A stretch of 7,019 nt of DNA, from positions 1 through 7,019 of the forward strand of contig CATLGN010000082.1 in NCBI GenBank assembly GCA_949935685.1, read 5' to 3'. A program made the position numbers and the translations under genes. The notes under the pieces are model-generated. The model did no database searches. It was not told the DNA's origin and was given only the letters and a program-made list of their open reading frames with translations. Source of the DNA: an uncultured Lachnospiraceae bacterium (lineage in GTDB: Bacteria > Bacillota > Clostridia > Lachnospirales > Lachnospiraceae). The first letter of the stretch is position 1. Every line of letters begins with the position of its first letter. This document shows, one piece after another, positions 5,684-7,019 of this stretch.

Positions 5684-6718
5684 ATGAAAGAGAATTTTTC
5701 TTCTATATTAGAGCAAAGGGAATACGATTTTCTGCGCACGAACGAGCATCTGGGGCGATATGTGATACTGTTGGGGCTTGGCGGCAGTTATTCGTATGGA
5801 ACGGAGCGGGAGGGCAGCGATATTGACGTCCGCGGTGTTGCGCTGAATCGAAAGTCCGATCTGATCGGGCTGACGACGTTTGAACAGTATGTGGATGACG
5901 CGACGGATACAACCGTGTATGGGTTTCGCAAGATGATCACATTGCTCCTGAACTGTAATCCGAATACGCTGGAAATTCTGGGTCTGAATCCGGAGCATTA
6001 TCTGTATCTGGATGATTTCGGACGGGAACTGATCGACAATACGCGGTTGTTTCTGTCCAAACGGGCGATTCAGTCTTTTGGCGGCTATGCCGATGCGCAG
6101 CTCCGGCGCCTGCAGAATGCGCTGGCGCGGGATTCCTATCCGCAAAAGGAGAAGGAACAGCATATTTTTAACTCCGTGAAAAACGCCATGTATGATTTTC
6201 GGAAACGGTACGAGCGGTTTGAAAATGGTGCAATCCGTATGTATACCGATCAGGCGGTGAATCCGCTGTTTGATACGGAGCTGTTTGTCGATGTGGATCT
6301 GAAACATTATCCGCTGCGGGATTATAAGAATATCTGGAATGAAATGCACAATATTGTCCGGGATTATGACAAGATCGGAAAACGCAACCGGAAAAAGGAC
6401 GATAACCATTTGAATAAACATGCCATGCATCTGGTACGCCTGTTTATGATGGCGATCGATATTCTGGAAAAGGGAGAGGTTCGCACATACCGGCGGGCGG
6501 AACATGATCTGCTGCACGGCATTCGCAGGGGAGATTATCAGAAAGCGGACGGCACCTTCCGGGATGAATTTTATGAGATTATCAATGATTATGAGAAGCG
6601 GCTGGATCTGGCAGCCCGGGATACCGCGCTGCCGGATGAGCCGGATATGAAACGCGTACAGGAATATGTAATGTCGGTCAATGAAAGGGTGGTTCGCGAT
6701 GCGGTACGGTGCGTTTGA
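5684..6718 (+). CDS. Predicted nucleotidyltransferase, PF10127/COG3541 type (RlaP-like)
   Basis: A 344-residue protein of the DNA polymerase beta-like nucleotidyltransferase superfamily. The catalytic signature is near the N-terminus: GGSYSYGT (33-40), then SDIDVRG (45-51), the two Asp of SDID being the expected metal ligands. NPNTLEIL follows at 92-99, and a helical C-terminal half carries NKHAMHLVRLFMMAIDIL (244-261), a pattern I associate with this family. Related proteins have been proposed to add nucleotides in RNA repair (RlaP, RNA ligase-associated polymerase), but the substrate here is unknown and no RNA ligase is in view. The start is ATG 5684, with GGGA (5673-5676) seven bases upstream; GTG 5681 directly after the LRR stop is an alternative. 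The gene almost abuts the LRR gene and overlaps the next gene by 20 bases. No signal peptide is seen, so it is cytoplasmic. Confidence 0.83.
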   Translation: MKENFSSILEQREYDFLRTNEHLGRYVILLGLGGSYSYGTEREGSDIDVRGVALNRKSDLIGLTTFEQYVDDATDTTVYGFRKMITLLLNCNPNTLEILGLNPEHYLYLDDFGRELIDNTRLFLSKRAIQSFGGYADAQLRRLQNALARDSYPQKEKEQHIFNSVKNAMYDFRKRYERFENGAIRMYTDQAVNPLFDTELFVDVDLKHYPLRDYKNIWNEMHNIVRDYDKIGKRNRKKDDNHLNKHAMHLVRLFMMAIDILEKGEVRTYRRAEHDLLHGIRRGDYQKADGTFRDEFYEIINDYEKRLDLAARDTALPDEPDMKRVQEYVMSVNERVVRDAVRCV

Positions 6719-7019
6719 AGGCCCGGTGGAAGAACTGATACGCAGTCAGCTGCGGGAGATCGAGGAAAAGGAACAGGTGGTAATACTCCATGCAGTGGAA
6801 TCCGGCAGCAGGGCGTGGGGATTCGCCTCGCCGGACAGCGATTATGATGTGCGGTTTGTCTATGTCAGGCGTACGGCGGATTATCTCAGGCTGCAGGACT
6901 GTGATGATTTTATTGACTGGGCGCTGGACGAAACGCTGGATATAAACGGATGGGATCTGTCCAAGGCGCTGCGGCATTTTCACAAATCGAACGCCACGCT
7001 CTTTGAATGGGCGGGTTCT
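6699..7019 (+). CDS. Second predicted nucleotidyltransferase, YcgL-like (PF10127), cut by window end
   Basis: The frame is open from ATG 6699 through the last base, giving 107 residues of a protein that must continue beyond the window. It shows VESGSRAWGFASPDSDYDVRFVYV in two adjoining parts: ESGSRAWGF (34-42) and SPDSDYDVRF (44-53), with Asp48 and Asp50 as expected metal ligands. These are followed by DINGWDLSKAL (81-91) and KSNATLFEWAGS (96-107). This combination is the hallmark of the B. subtilis YcgL-type nucleotidyltransferases. It is a distant paralogue of the preceding gene, with the same fold and signature but a different ESGSR-W form. AAAGGG (6684-6689) lies nine bases upstream. The start is inside the preceding gene (20-base overlap), so the two are almost certainly co-translated. 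The target molecule is unknown. Confidence 0.85.
   Translation, partial: MRYGAFEGPVEELIRSQLREIEEKEQVVILHAVESGSRAWGFASPDSDYDVRFVYVRRTADYLRLQDCDDFIDWALDETLDINGWDLSKALRHFHKSNATLFEWAGS

Noticed and set aside
5708..6517. A 269-codon open frame on the - strand across the first nucleotidyltransferase
   Set aside because: It lies wholly antisense to a gene with a clear catalytic signature. Its Ile-, Gln- and Arg-rich composition reflects the complementary strand and no domain is visible.

Overview
The window looks like a chromosomal segment from a Gram-positive gut-type Firmicute, most likely a Lachnospiraceae/Clostridia relative. The basis is strong AGGAGG-like ribosome binding sites, sigma-A promoters with an extended -10, a CcpA/LacI-type operator, tandem AzlCD transporters, a LacX-like mutarotase and a BspA-type LRR protein. 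This is a style judgement, not a database result. All recognisable genes lie on the + strand.

Layout. Bases 1-104 may be the tail of an unidentified gene, followed by a clear intrinsic terminator (133-156). Bases 157-623 are sparse: one questionable small ORF (314-484), then a very good promoter (496-524) whose -35 box is embedded in a cre-like palindrome. This promoter faces azlC1/azlD1 (624-1657), a two-subunit branched-chain amino acid exporter with an ATGA overlap. A 264-base spacer with an imperfect hairpin and a second extended -10 promoter leads to a second, divergent azlC2/azlD2 pair (1922-2960). Fourteen bases later begins a 602-codon frame that joins an AraC-family regulator to a LacX/YeaD-type aldose 1-epimerase. 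A strong internal Shine-Dalgarno and ATG sit exactly at the domain junction. Next come a BspA-type leucine-rich repeat protein with no signal peptide (4802-5680) and two overlapping PF10127/YcgL-type nucleotidyltransferases (5684-6718, and 6699 to the window edge).

How they work together. The two azlCD pairs are self-contained exporters for branched-chain or related amino acids. From azlC2 onward the genes are spaced by no more than 18 bases or overlap, and I saw no terminator, so one long transcript from the 1835-1863 promoter is possible. That would tie together transport, sugar sensing and mutarotation, an LRR scaffold and two predicted nucleotidyltransferases. No common pathway is obvious, so the grouping may be genomic neighbourhood rather than a functional system. 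The most unusual items are the regulator-enzyme fusion with its internal start, and the tandem nucleotidyltransferases next to a cytoplasmic LRR protein.
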